Below, piece by piece: positions 1-9,152 of a stretch of DNA of 64,000 bases (positions within the stretch are counted from its first letter, which is position 1; every line of letters starts with the position of its first letter). The position numbers and the translations under genes are program-made. The notes under the pieces were generated by a model. The model made no database searches. It worked only from the letters and a program-made list of their open reading frames with translations, and had not been told where the DNA came from. The DNA lies in assembly GCF_011043555.1 (NCBI RefSeq), contig NZ_JAAKGS010000005.1:248001-312000 (forward strand). Direction: 5' to 3'. Source of the DNA: Sphingobacterium sp. SGR-19 (GTDB lineage: Bacteria; Bacteroidota; Bacteroidia; Sphingobacteriales; Sphingobacteriaceae).

Positions 1-183
1 CTGGCGTATGAGGGGCATCGTTGGTTCGATTTGTTGCGGACAGGAAAAACCCAGGAAACCATGAATGCATTTTTTGTGGGCAAGGGCTTAAATTTTACCG
101 TGCAAAACCATGAATTGATATTTCCTATTCCACGTAGAGAGATTGATATCAATCCAGAATTAGGACAAAATGAAGGCTACTAA
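1..183 (+). CDS. SusD/RagB-family lipoprotein, 3' end only
   Basis: The reading frame is open from the first base and encodes the last 60 residues of a SusD-like protein. The stretch EGHRWFDLLRTG followed by an F-PIP-REIDINPELGQN-GY ending is the usual C-terminus of the SusD/RagB family, outer-membrane lipoproteins that cap a SusC channel and bind glycan. The rest of the gene lies left of the window. A complete SusC/SusD pair follows after 60 nt with no clear terminator, so the locus probably carries two tandem SusC/D pairs. Confidence 0.85.
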   Translation: MAYEGHRWFDLLRTGKTQETMNAFFVGKGLNFTVQNHELIFPIPRREIDINPELGQNEGY

Positions 184-243
184 CTTGTATAAGACATTAA
201 CCTATGAGATTATAAATAGATTTATTACACCAAATATAGCTAG

Positions 244-3200
244 ATGATGAAGAAAATAATATCATTAATAATTTGCAAACTGATGCTTTGTGGTCTGTTG
301 TGCAACAGTTTGGCGTATGCCCAGCAAACGTCAGGTTCAATTCCGATTTCCGGAAAAGTCGTCAATCAACAAAATGAAGTATTGGCAGGAGTAAGTGTTT
401 CTGTGAAAGATCAGACTACCGCTACGAAAACTGATGCAGCAGGCTTATTTTCCCTGTCCGTAGATAGCGAGGAGGCTGTTTTAGTATTTTCTTCATTGGG
501 GTATGATAGACTCGAAATAAAGATAGGGAAGCAACGTTTTTTTAATATTATCCTAGCGACCAAATCTACCGCACTGGATGATGTGGTGGTCATCGGTTAC
601 GGAGAAACGACCCGACGAGATGTGACGGGATCAGTCGGCTCTGTTAATATGAAAGACCTCGCTCAGGCACCTGTTAAATCCTTTGATGAAGCCTTGGCCG
701 GTCGGGTGGCAGGTGTAACCGTAACGGCTAGTGACGGACAACCTGGATCAAATACCAACATCGTCATACGTGGCTCAGGTTCTATCACGCAAAACACCGC
801 ACCGCTTTACGTGGTTGATGGATTCCCTTTAGAAGATGCCAATAGTAACAGTATCAACCCAGGAGATATTGAATCTATTGAAATACTCAAAGATGCGTCA
901 GCAACCGCAATATATGGAGCGCGAGGTGCAAACGGTGTGATTATGATCACGACGAAAAAAGGGGTAGCTGGAAAACCGGTGGTAAATTATAATGCATACG
1001 GTGGTTTCGCCGAAAACCCGAAACCTCTTAAATTGATGGGGGCTTATGAATTCGTAAAGTATCAGTATGAACTCGAGCCTCAGTTTACGACTGATTATTA
1101 TTTGGCAGGGCGTACATTGGAAAGTTATCGGGACGAACCTAGTATAGATTTGCAGGATCAGATCTATAAACAAGCATTTGTGCACAACCATGAATTGTCT
1201 GTGCGGGGCGGTAGTGGAGGTACGACCTATTCACTTTCGGGAAATTTGTTAAAAAACAATGGATTGGTCACCAATTCGGGATTTGATAGAAAACAGCTTC
1301 GATTTCAGTTTGACCAACAATTGGGTAAAAAACTTAAGATCGGAACGATCGCAAATTATAGCGCAAATAAAACGTACGGTATCATCGTCGGAGAACCTTC
1401 GATGCGCATTACATATAGTGGTTTAAGCTTGCTTGCTTCGGTGTGGGGATTTCGGCCGGTAAAAGGTCTGAATGAATCGCTTCTGGAAGATCTGTTTGAT
1501 CCGACGGCTCCCGAAAATGACTTCCGTGTAAACCCCATCTTGTCTACTCAAAATGAACTTCGGGAAACTTTTGTGAACACCTTGACTTTAAATGGATACG
1601 GTGAATATTCGTTTCATCCAAATCTCGTTTTCAGATCTTCGGCTGCTTACACCAATGTGATGGTTCGGCAAGATATGTTTTTCAATTCCCTAACGGCAAA
1701 CGGAAACATAAGACGTAACGAAGGCGTAAACGGCTCGATTGCGTTTCGCCCGAGAACGACTTGGGTGAATGAAAATATTCTTACCTACAAAAAGTCCTTC
1801 AAACAAGGACATACGCTCAGTGCTGTCGGTGGTTTTTCTTTGCAGCAATACGATAGTGGAGATTACGGTTTCCAGGGTTTGAATGTGTTAAATGAATCAC
1901 TCGGGATAGACGGTTTGGATGAAGCGGGAACGAATGTTGGATTTTCATCATCTTCCAGATGGGCTTTGATGTCGTTTTTAGGAAGATTCAACTATGGATA
2001 TAAAAATAAATATAGATTAACCTCTTCCTTTAGGTACGACGGCTCCTCGAAATTTGCGCCGGGTAAGCGTTGGGCCTTTTTCCCGTCAGCAGCATTTGCC
2101 TGGACCGTGTCAGAAGAAGATTTTTTAAAAGACGTTTCTTTCTTGCATAATGCCAAAATAAGAACGAGTTATGGGGCTACTGGGAATAACCGGGTATCAG
2201 ATTTTCCGTATATTACCCAGTTGAGTGTTCCTAGATTTGGAGGGTATTCCTTTAATAATGCCGCTCCTACACGTGGAGCATTGCTTCTGCAATATGGTAA
2301 TCCCGATCTAACATGGGAAACTACCGTTCAAAGCAATATCGGTCTCGATCTCTCTTTTTGGGAAGGACGAATTGAATTTGTAGCAGATGTCTATAGAAGA
2401 AATACAAAAGATCTATTGTTAGACGCGACACTTCCATATGCCACGGGTTTGACGAGCAGCGCCACCAATTTGGCTACGGCTTACAAGAACATTGGAGAGC
2501 TGCGCAATCAAGGATTGGAACTGACGTTAAATACAACCAATATCGATAATGGCAGATTTAAGTGGAGTACAAATTTCAATATCAGTTTTAACCAAAATAA
2601 AATTATCGCTCTCAACGAAAACCAAACAGCGTTACTGAGCCCGGTAGCATTTGATACCGATTTTAGAAATGTGTTCCCTTACATTTCTGTTGTAGACGGC
2701 CCTTTAGCGCAGATGTACGGATTGGTATGGGATGGCGTCTACCAATATCATGACTTTGATCAAGTGCTGGGAAACTATGTATTAAAGGATTATATTACTA
2801 CAAATGGTCAACCACGGGAGAATATTCAACCTGGAGATATCAAATATAAAGATATAAATGGTGATTTGGTCGTCAACGAGATGGATTTTACTGTCATCGG
2901 AAGAGGATTGCCTATCCACGTGGGAGGTTTTACCAACCGTTTTGATTATAAGGGTTTTGACTTGAATATATTCTTTCAATGGTCTTATGGAAATGATATT
3001 CTCAATGCGAATAGATTGATTTTCGAGGGAAATGCAAAGAGACATCGTTCTTTAAATCAATATGCGAGTTATGAGAATCGATGGACACCTGAAAATCCAA
3101 GCAATGAACTTTTTAGGACCGGTGGACAACGGGATACCTACTACTCAAGCCGGACGGTAGAGGATGGTTCATTCTTGCGTCTCAAAACGGTCTCCTTGGG

Positions 3201-3408
3201 ATACACTTTCCAAGATCATGTGTTAAGCCGTTTGAAGGTAAACTCGCTTAGATTATATGCTTCGGCACAAAATCTGCATACTTGGACAACCTATTCAGGT
3301 TCAAATCCAGAGGTATCTGTACGGCATTCTGCGTTGACTCCCGGATTTGATTTCTCTGCATATCCTTTGGCCCGGACGATAACTTTTGGTTTGACCACAA
3401 CTTTTTAA
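244..3408 (+). CDS. SusC/RagA-family TonB-dependent outer-membrane receptor
   Basis: Length (1054 aa) and layout fit a SusC-type importer that moves oligosaccharides across the outer membrane using TonB energy. A signal peptide occupies about residues 1-27. A carboxypeptidase-D regulatory-like domain follows (about 33-110, ISGKVVNQ...). The SusC signature LDDVVVIGYG is at 111-120. The plug domain contains DASATAIYGARGANGV, and a long beta-barrel ends in a C-terminal Phe (TFGLTTTF). The start could also be the second Met at 247. The SusD partner begins 8 nt after the stop. No promoter was found in the 60-nt gap from the previous SusD, so it is probably cotranscribed with the upstream pair. The substrate cannot be read from the sequence. 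Confidence 0.95.
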   Translation: MMKKIISLIICKLMLCGLLCNSLAYAQQTSGSIPISGKVVNQQNEVLAGVSVSVKDQTTATKTDAAGLFSLSVDSEEAVLVFSSLGYDRLEIKIGKQRFFNIILATKSTALDDVVVIGYGETTRRDVTGSVGSVNMKDLAQAPVKSFDEALAGRVAGVTVTASDGQPGSNTNIVIRGSGSITQNTAPLYVVDGFPLEDANSNSINPGDIESIEILKDASATAIYGARGANGVIMITTKKGVAGKPVVNYNAYGGFAENPKPLKLMGAYEFVKYQYELEPQFTTDYYLAGRTLESYRDEPSIDLQDQIYKQAFVHNHELSVRGGSGGTTYSLSGNLLKNNGLVTNSGFDRKQLRFQFDQQLGKKLKIGTIANYSANKTYGIIVGEPSMRITYSGLSLLASVWGFRPVKGLNESLLEDLFDPTAPENDFRVNPILSTQNELRETFVNTLTLNGYGEYSFHPNLVFRSSAAYTNVMVRQDMFFNSLTANGNIRRNEGVNGSIAFRPRTTWVNENILTYKKSFKQGHTLSAVGGFSLQQYDSGDYGFQGLNVLNESLGIDGLDEAGTNVGFSSSSRWALMSFLGRFNYGYKNKYRLTSSFRYDGSSKFAPGKRWAFFPSAAFAWTVSEEDFLKDVSFLHNAKIRTSYGATGNNRVSDFPYITQLSVPRFGGYSFNNAAPTRGALLLQYGNPDLTWETTVQSNIGLDLSFWEGRIEFVADVYRRNTKDLLLDATLPYATGLTSSATNLATAYKNIGELRNQGLELTLNTTNIDNGRFKWSTNFNISFNQNKIIALNENQTALLSPVAFDTDFRNVFPYISVVDGPLAQMYGLVWDGVYQYHDFDQVLGNYVLKDYITTNGQPRENIQPGDIKYKDINGDLVVNEMDFTVIGRGLPIHVGGFTNRFDYKGFDLNIFFQWSYGNDILNANRLIFEGNAKRHRSLNQYASYENRWTPENPSNELFRTGGQRDTYYSSRTVEDGSFLRLKTVSLGYTFQDHVLSRLKVNSLRLYASAQNLHTWTTYSGSNPEVSVRHSALTPGFDFSAYPLARTITFGLTTTF

Positions 3409-3416
3409 CGTAAAAG

Positions 3417-5015
3417 ATGATGAGATTCACTTATATTTTAATTGCACTGTTGATAGGAACATCTTCGTGCAACGATTTTCTTGACACAAAACCCACTGAT
3501 TTTGTGACGCCGTCCTATGAGACGGTCAACGATTTCGAACTGGCACTAGCAGGCGTGTATGACATCCTTGGAAACAGGACATTTTATGGCGATGTGTGGC
3601 CTTATTGGCTCAATGTAAGTACCGATATCGAATACACCAATACCGGGTCTGCCAATGCTACTGTATATATATACGGCCCGGCGGAAGCAAACGTGACTGA
3701 TTTTTGGAAAGCCTTGTATACAGGTGTATATCGCGCCAATCTTATCTTGGATGTGGTAGACGGTACGGATTTGGACGAGGACTCTAAAAACAGAATAAAG
3801 GGGCAGGCCTTGTTTCTGCGGGCATATTACTATTTCATGTTAGTAAGCAATTACGGTGATATTCCTTTGTATTTAAGCGCCAAACCCTCCATCAATGAAA
3901 TGGATGTACCGAGAACGCCTATGAAAGAAGTTTATAACTTGGTTGTGACGGATATGCTGGAGGCCGAGCAATTGGTGGATGAAGTGGAGGGGGGTACTAC
4001 CGAGAAGACTGTAAATTTTGGCGGAAGGATATCGCGATCCGCTGTACAAGGTGTGTTGGCGAGGGTATATCTCAAGATGGCGGGGTATCCGTTGATGGAT
4101 CAGTCTAAGTATGCTGATGCTCTAAGATGGGCACTAGCAGTAAAAAATTCAGGATTACATAGCCTGAATCCCGATTATACCGATGTGTTTATTAAATATG
4201 CAAAGGATGAATACGATATACGCGAGAGTATTTGGGAAGTTGAATTTTATGGAAATACGCAGGGTGCCATGCAAGAGTATACCTACTATATAGGGGCGAG
4301 AGGGGGAATACGGACGCAGGATGCCGAGCTCGGCCGTAGTGGAGGTTTGATCAACGGTAGCGGTAAATTGTTTGATCTGTATGAGCTTGATCCTAATAGC
4401 ACAGCCGTACCGCTGAAAGATTCATATGATTTAAGACGTGACTGGAACTTGGCTCCTTATACCTATGTGGGTACGCCGGGCGTAAAAACACCCAATAACG
4501 ATCGATGGAGAAGGAACATGGGCAAATGGCGACGCGAATACGAGGTAGTGTCACCTAAAGATATTTCTACCTCACCTCAGAATTTTCCGATTTTACGTTA
4601 CGCAGACATCTTGCTCATGGCTGCTGAAGCAGAAAATGAATTGAACGGACCGGTTAATGCGTATCCCTATATCAACGAGGTGAGAAGACGCGCATACGGG
4701 CTTCTACTGCCTCAGCCGCCTAACCCAAATGTAAATGCCGACTTATCTGGGCTATCAAAAGATGAGTTTAGACAGGCTATAAGAGATGAGCGAGCCAGGG
4801 AGTTTTGTTTCGAAGCATCGCGCCGCACAGATTTGATCAGGTGGGGAAATTTTGTAGGAGATATGAAAGCATACATCACATGGGCATTGGCCAATGGGGG
4901 GGTAGAGGGACATGTGCTCGGTTCGCGAAATGTCTCCGACAGAAACGTGTTGCTGCCTATTCCTACGTATGATATGTCTTTAAATAAAGCGTTGACACAA
5001 AACCCAGGGTATTAA
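3417..5015 (+). CDS. SusD/RagB-family nutrient-binding lipoprotein
   Basis: This is the partner of the preceding SusC, 532 aa. The lipobox is TSSC with Cys near residue 18, followed by NDFLDTKPTDF, the classic start of mature SusD proteins. The middle has the FLRAYYYFMLVSNYGDIPLY motif of the helical TPR-like core. The C-terminal RagB/SusD part contains LRYADILLMAAEAENEL and EFCFEASRRTDLIRWG. It should sit on the cell surface over the SusC barrel and bind the polysaccharide. It is separated from SusC by 8 nt and from the next lipoprotein gene by 17 nt, consistent with one transcript. Confidence 0.95.
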   Translation: MMRFTYILIALLIGTSSCNDFLDTKPTDFVTPSYETVNDFELALAGVYDILGNRTFYGDVWPYWLNVSTDIEYTNTGSANATVYIYGPAEANVTDFWKALYTGVYRANLILDVVDGTDLDEDSKNRIKGQALFLRAYYYFMLVSNYGDIPLYLSAKPSINEMDVPRTPMKEVYNLVVTDMLEAEQLVDEVEGGTTEKTVNFGGRISRSAVQGVLARVYLKMAGYPLMDQSKYADALRWALAVKNSGLHSLNPDYTDVFIKYAKDEYDIRESIWEVEFYGNTQGAMQEYTYYIGARGGIRTQDAELGRSGGLINGSGKLFDLYELDPNSTAVPLKDSYDLRRDWNLAPYTYVGTPGVKTPNNDRWRRNMGKWRREYEVVSPKDISTSPQNFPILRYADILLMAAEAENELNGPVNAYPYINEVRRRAYGLLLPQPPNPNVNADLSGLSKDEFRQAIRDERAREFCFEASRRTDLIRWGNFVGDMKAYITWALANGGVEGHVLGSRNVSDRNVLLPIPTYDMSLNKALTQNPGY

Positions 5016-5032
5016 TTTTTTAAGACTTAATT

Positions 5033-5935
5033 ATGAAGTATATACATCACATCCTGTCCATGGTTCTTTTTATTGGCTTGGTATCCTGTGAAAAGAATCT
5101 GCAAGTAGACCAGCCCGATTTTGAGGTGAGGTTGAGCAAGACCACCTATAAGGTAGGAGACACTATTCGGTTTGAATTTTTCGGAGCTCCCGATAACATC
5201 ACTTTCTATTCCGGCTTGCCCGGTGCCGACTATAGGTTCAGAGAACGTACGCAGGTGGAAGGCGGCATTCCTAAAGCCAAGGTCATCACGCAGTATGGAG
5301 GGGGAGGGAATCAATTAGAATCGCTTCGATTAATGGTGAGTAATGATTTGGAAGAACTTACGGCGGAAGGAATTGCGCAGGCAACCTGGACAGACGTCAC
5401 TTCGCAGGTTGATATCGCAACAAATCCGACAATTGTCGAATCAGATTACTTGGATTTGTCGCCATGGGTCGATACCGAAAAGCCTTTTTTTATAGCGTTC
5501 AAATTTGTAGGCGAAAAAGATCCCATTACCGTACCTGGAAATTGGATTGTCCGCGAATTGCAGGCTGTTACGGAGCTTCCTGATGGTTCAGAAATTCCAG
5601 TGGCCGACCGCGTAAATGCCGGTTGGAGCATCATTGATGTGCTGAACCCTGCTTCTGTATGGACCATCCGGGCAACCGATGTGGTGATTATCGGTGGTGG
5701 TCGTAATGCGGATCCCAGTGAAGATTGGCTGATTACAAAGCCGCTCTATTTTACAAAGGTGCCGCCGGATACAGGGACTCCAATTCAAAATATAGGTTCC
5801 AATCTTCTTTCGGATTATTCCTATACATATACGACTCCGGGAACCTATCACGTTGCTTTTTTGGCTTCGAATGCGAGTGCCGACGATTACAAATCCGTGG
5901 TGCGGGAATTTGAAATTACGATAGTGCCTGAATGA
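5033..5935 (+). CDS. Surface lipoprotein, DUF5017-like, with PKD-like C-terminus
   Basis: A 300-aa predicted lipoprotein with lipobox LVSC (Cys about residue 20). The N-terminal half (FEVRLSKTTYKVGDTIRFEF...DNITFYSGLPG) resembles DUF5017 proteins, which typically follow SusC/SusD genes in Bacteroidota. The last 40 residues (YTYTTPGTYHVAFLASN) look like the end of a PKD-type Ig fold. By position it is the likely surface glycan-binding protein of this PUL (SusE/F role); this is inference from context, as no binding residues can be identified. Its stop overlaps the next start by 4 nt (ATGA), which implies translational coupling to the enzyme gene. Confidence 0.75.
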   Translation: MKYIHHILSMVLFIGLVSCEKNLQVDQPDFEVRLSKTTYKVGDTIRFEFFGAPDNITFYSGLPGADYRFRERTQVEGGIPKAKVITQYGGGGNQLESLRLMVSNDLEELTAEGIAQATWTDVTSQVDIATNPTIVESDYLDLSPWVDTEKPFFIAFKFVGEKDPITVPGNWIVRELQAVTELPDGSEIPVADRVNAGWSIIDVLNPASVWTIRATDVVIIGGGRNADPSEDWLITKPLYFTKVPPDTGTPIQNIGSNLLSDYSYTYTTPGTYHVAFLASNASADDYKSVVREFEITIVPE

Positions 5936-8310
5936 TGAAGCATGTGTATGTAAAATACGGTTTTAAGATGATGTTCTTATGGGTGTTGATAACCCTTATC
6001 GGCAGTGTCTATGCACAAAAGAAAGAGGACAGTCTATTCAAATCGGGAGATAAGATTGCGTTTATCGGAAACAGCATTACCCACAATGGCGATTTTCATC
6101 ATTATATTCTGCTGTATTATGCAAGCCGTTTTCCAGACAAGAAAGTCACTTTTTACAATCTGGGGATTAAAGGTGACAACGCCAATAGTTTCCTGCGTAG
6201 GATGGATGCCGATATCGTGCCACATAAAGCAGACTGGTCTATCGTCATGGCGGGGATGAACGATGTCAATCGGGGTTTGTACGCGCCGGAAAAACAAAAT
6301 GAGCCGGATATTCAGCAACGGAAGGAGAGAGCGTTGAAAGATTTTGAATCGTATTACGATTCGTTTTTGACGCGTTTAAAACGGACAAAAACGAATATAA
6401 TCTTACAGAAACCGAGCATCTATGATCAAACCGGAGATTTGACTGCTGTCAACTTGGTGGGCGTAAATGATGCATTGGAAAGATGCGGTAAAATCGTCGA
6501 TAAGTTGGCAAAGAAACACAAGGTCTTGGTAATCGACTACTGGACGATTATGAATGAAGTTAACGCTAATCTTCAACAAACGGATGTTAAATCCACCATC
6601 GTCGGTCAAGATAGGGTTCATCCGGGCCCGCTGGGACATTTTGTGATGGCCTATACTTTCCTTAAAGCGATGGATACCCCCAATAACGTGTCATCCCTTA
6701 CAATTGATAAAGGTAGCATAACGGATGTTAAATATGGTACAGTCAGTAATTTAAACATGCTGGAAGACGAGCTGACATTTGATTATCGGGAAGAAAGGCT
6801 GCCTTTTCCCGTACCTCCCGAAGCAGAAAAAGCATTGACCCTTATCCCTTTTACAGACGATTTTAATACACAATTACTACAGGTAAAAGATTTGGAGGAG
6901 GGCGTGTATGCGCTCACGATTGATGATATCCTCATCAGCAATTTTACACAGGAGGAATTGGCGAAAGGTATAAACTTGGCGGAGAGAAAAAATACACCTC
7001 CGTATCAACAAGCATTAAAAGTCTTGAAGGAAGCGGTAGCTTATCGTAATGTACAGCGGCAGTTGAGAGAAATTAAATTTGTAGAATTTAGTTATCTTCC
7101 CAAAGAGCTATGGGGTGGAGATCTTGAGCCGATTAAAACATTTATTTCGGAATACCTTTCTTTTTTACAGGTGTCAAAAGATGCCCGCTACGAAACATTC
7201 CATAGCCTGTTTGAGACATATTTGAAAAACAAACCCCACCAGACGGATTTGGAAAAGCAGGCGAAAGCATTACCGGAGACAATATATCAGTTTAATCAGC
7301 CGCAATCGCACCGCTTTCGGTTGGTAAAGGCTGACTTAAATATGCCGGATCGTAATGAAGCTCCTTTTGGGGTAAACTTAGCGGGAGCTGAATTTGCGCA
7401 CCAGAAAACACCGGGCGTTTACAATCGTGATTATACCTATCCCACCATTGCCGAACTGGATTACTTCAAATCAAAAGGATTAACCCTTTTCCGCCTGCCA
7501 TTTTTATGGGAGCGGCTACAGCATGAGTTGGACGGCCCTTTGGATGAAGCGGAACTTGCCAGAATGACTGCTTTTGTCGATGCCGCGCGGGAAAGAAACC
7601 TCTGGGTTATCTTGGATATGCATAATTATGGACGTCGATTTGTAAATGGTACTCGGGAAATTATCGGTTCAGCCAATCTGCCCATCAAACACTTCGCAGA
7701 TGTCTGGGGAAAACTTGCCGAACGATTTCGCACGAAAGAAAATATCTGGGCATACGGATTGATGAACGAACCCCATGGCATGTTAGATTCGGTACCTTGG
7801 TTTACTATAGCACAACGGGCTATTTTTAAGATCCGGGAAATGGATACGAATACGCCGATTATGGTAGGAGGCGATAGTTGGAGTTCGACATACCGTTGGC
7901 AACAAGCCAGTGGCAAACTGAAAGATTTGGTAGATCCATCCACTAACCTGATTTTTGAAGGGCATCTCTATTTTGATAAAGACGCTTCCGGAACATATAA
8001 AGGCACCTATGACGAGGAAGGAACAACGCCAGAAACAGGTATTGTTCGGGCACGCCCGTTTGTAGAATGGTTAAAAGAAAATAATTTAAAAGGTTTTGTC
8101 GGGGAATACGGGGTTCCCGATGATGATCCTCGTTGGTTGGTGACGCTTGATAATATGCTGAACTACCTCAAAGATAATGGCGTGAATGGAACATACTGGG
8201 CTGCGGGACCTTGGTGGAACACGTACAAATTAGCGATAGAGCCAAGAGATGGGATAGATCGTCCGCAGCTAAAAGTACTCTTAAAATACTTGAAAGTCAA
8301 TGAGAAGTGA
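5932..8310 (+). CDS. Two-domain SGNH esterase / GH5-like glycoside hydrolase fusion
   Basis: A 792-aa secreted protein (signal peptide ending ...SVYAQ). Residues about 40-250 are an SGNH/GDSL hydrolase: block I IGNSIT with Ser48, block III GMNDVN, block V DRVHP with Asp227/His230. Residues about 250-470 are a linker or accessory segment I cannot assign. Residues about 478-790 form a GH5-type TIM barrel (clan GH-A): MNEPHG supplies the acid/base Glu613 and GEYG the nucleophile Glu725; DMHNYG is also present. The pairing suggests one protein that removes ester groups and cuts a beta-glycan backbone. The start overlaps the upstream stop (ATGATGA); Met 5935 is an alternative. The stop lies 1 nt from the convergent GntR stop. 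Confidence 0.88.
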   Translation: MMKHVYVKYGFKMMFLWVLITLIGSVYAQKKEDSLFKSGDKIAFIGNSITHNGDFHHYILLYYASRFPDKKVTFYNLGIKGDNANSFLRRMDADIVPHKADWSIVMAGMNDVNRGLYAPEKQNEPDIQQRKERALKDFESYYDSFLTRLKRTKTNIILQKPSIYDQTGDLTAVNLVGVNDALERCGKIVDKLAKKHKVLVIDYWTIMNEVNANLQQTDVKSTIVGQDRVHPGPLGHFVMAYTFLKAMDTPNNVSSLTIDKGSITDVKYGTVSNLNMLEDELTFDYREERLPFPVPPEAEKALTLIPFTDDFNTQLLQVKDLEEGVYALTIDDILISNFTQEELAKGINLAERKNTPPYQQALKVLKEAVAYRNVQRQLREIKFVEFSYLPKELWGGDLEPIKTFISEYLSFLQVSKDARYETFHSLFETYLKNKPHQTDLEKQAKALPETIYQFNQPQSHRFRLVKADLNMPDRNEAPFGVNLAGAEFAHQKTPGVYNRDYTYPTIAELDYFKSKGLTLFRLPFLWERLQHELDGPLDEAELARMTAFVDAARERNLWVILDMHNYGRRFVNGTREIIGSANLPIKHFADVWGKLAERFRTKENIWAYGLMNEPHGMLDSVPWFTIAQRAIFKIREMDTNTPIMVGGDSWSSTYRWQQASGKLKDLVDPSTNLIFEGHLYFDKDASGTYKGTYDEEGTTPETGIVRARPFVEWLKENNLKGFVGEYGVPDDDPRWLVTLDNMLNYLKDNGVNGTYWAAGPWWNTYKLAIEPRDGIDRPQLKVLLKYLKVNEK

Positions 8311-8311
8311 T

Positions 8312-9052
8312 TTAGTAATTAGGGTGCGCGATAACGCCAAACTGGTATTTATCTCCGCTATAAAAAGAATGTTCTATTTCAATGATGTTTCCGTCCTCTG
8401 CTATGACAGCTCCATCCAGGATAAAAATAGGGAGAGGTTTGTCGTTCTCAAAGTAATTATCCGGCGTGTTGGTGTCAAATATCGTTGTCTTAAGCGTTTG
8501 CTCTATCGTTTTTATTTTGATATGATAGGTTTGCTCGTATGTTTTGAAAAAAGAAATTTCGGGCGAGACACGCTCGATTTTGGGACATTGTTTAAGGGAT
8601 ATATAGCGTGTTTCGTCTTTCAGGATATCGTCATCAGCATAACGAAGGATGCGGATCTTCAAAACCGGACCTTCGAGCGTCAGTTGTTTATGTTGAATCA
8701 TGGTAGAAATACCCTCTTGTAATATCGTTTTTTCAATGACAATATTTTTAGGCGCGAACCCTTCTTGTGATAAACTTTCATTGAACCCCCTCCGCGTTGA
8801 TTCGACCGAACCCAATGTGCGAACAATTTTGTGGTCACCGGTGCGATTAAGTACAAATGTGCCTTTGCCTTTAATTCGGCGTACCCAACCAAGTGTCTCT
8901 AAGTTTAAGAGGCTCTTCCGTGCCGTTGTGTTGCTGACTTTGAAGGTTTTGATTAGCTCATTTTCCGAAGGAACCTTATCGCCGGGCGCTAAATCGCCTT
9001 CTTTGATGCGTTTGATGATTTCTTCGCTGATGAGAATAAATTTGGGATCCAT
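8312..9052 (-). CDS. GntR-family transcriptional regulator, HutC/UTRA type
   Basis: 246 aa. The N-terminal winged helix (about residues 8-70) has the GntR pattern LAPGDKVPSENELIKTFKVS followed by TARKSLLNLETLGWVRRIKGKGTFV. The C-terminal 150 residues fit a UTRA ligand-binding domain (VLKIRILRYADDD, YISLKQCP, and a final IEIEHSFYSGDKYQF). Such proteins usually repress sugar or sugar-acid catabolic genes until a phosphorylated or free sugar binds. It is divergent from the MFS gene at 9153, with interlocked promoters. It is the obvious candidate to bind the repeated element at 9134 and 10423. Confidence 0.92.
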   Translation of the reverse strand: MDPKFILISEEIIKRIKEGDLAPGDKVPSENELIKTFKVSNTTARKSLLNLETLGWVRRIKGKGTFVLNRTGDHKIVRTLGSVESTRRGFNESLSQEGFAPKNIVIEKTILQEGISTMIQHKQLTLEGPVLKIRILRYADDDILKDETRYISLKQCPKIERVSPEISFFKTYEQTYHIKIKTIEQTLKTTIFDTNTPDNYFENDKPLPIFILDGAVIAEDGNIIEIEHSFYSGDKYQFGVIAHPNY

Positions 9053-9076
9053 ATATAATATAAAACGATTCTGCTA

Positions 9077-9107
9077 CAAATATAAAATAATTAGTTTGTG
9101 TAACAAA
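9077..9107 (-). promoter_or_regulatory. Bacteroidota-type promoter of the GntR gene
   Basis: On the minus strand a -33 TTTG (9107-9104) and a -7 TATATTTG (9084-9077) are separated by 19 nt, matching the TTTG/TAnnTTTG consensus. The -7 box lies about 24 nt upstream of the start codon at 9052. Confidence 0.7.
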
Positions 9108-9124
9108 TGTGTTCACTATGTTTG
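9095..9124 (+). promoter_or_regulatory. Bacteroidota-type promoter of the MFS gene
   Basis: -33 TTTG at 9095-9098 and -7 TATGTTTG at 9117-9124 with an 18-nt spacer. It overlaps the divergent GntR promoter, so a protein bound here could affect both. Confidence 0.7.
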
Positions 9125-9133
9125 ATGATCTGC

Positions 9134-9148
9134 AACTTAATGCGTTAA
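9134..9148 (+). promoter_or_regulatory. Candidate operator AACTTAATGCGTTAA (copy 1)
   Basis: The element starts 9 nt after the -7 box of the MFS promoter, at or just past the expected transcription start, and ends 4 nt before the ATG. The same 15 nt with one change recurs at 10423-10437 at the identical distance from a -7 box. The proposed ligand is the adjacent GntR/UTRA protein (inference). Confidence 0.6.
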
Positions 9149-9152
9149 CAAG

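Noticed and set aside
8300..9125. Open frames on the plus strand opposite the GntR gene (140 and 141 codons)
   Set aside because: They are antisense to a gene with clear GntR and UTRA motifs, show no family features, and have no promoter or ribosome-binding signal.
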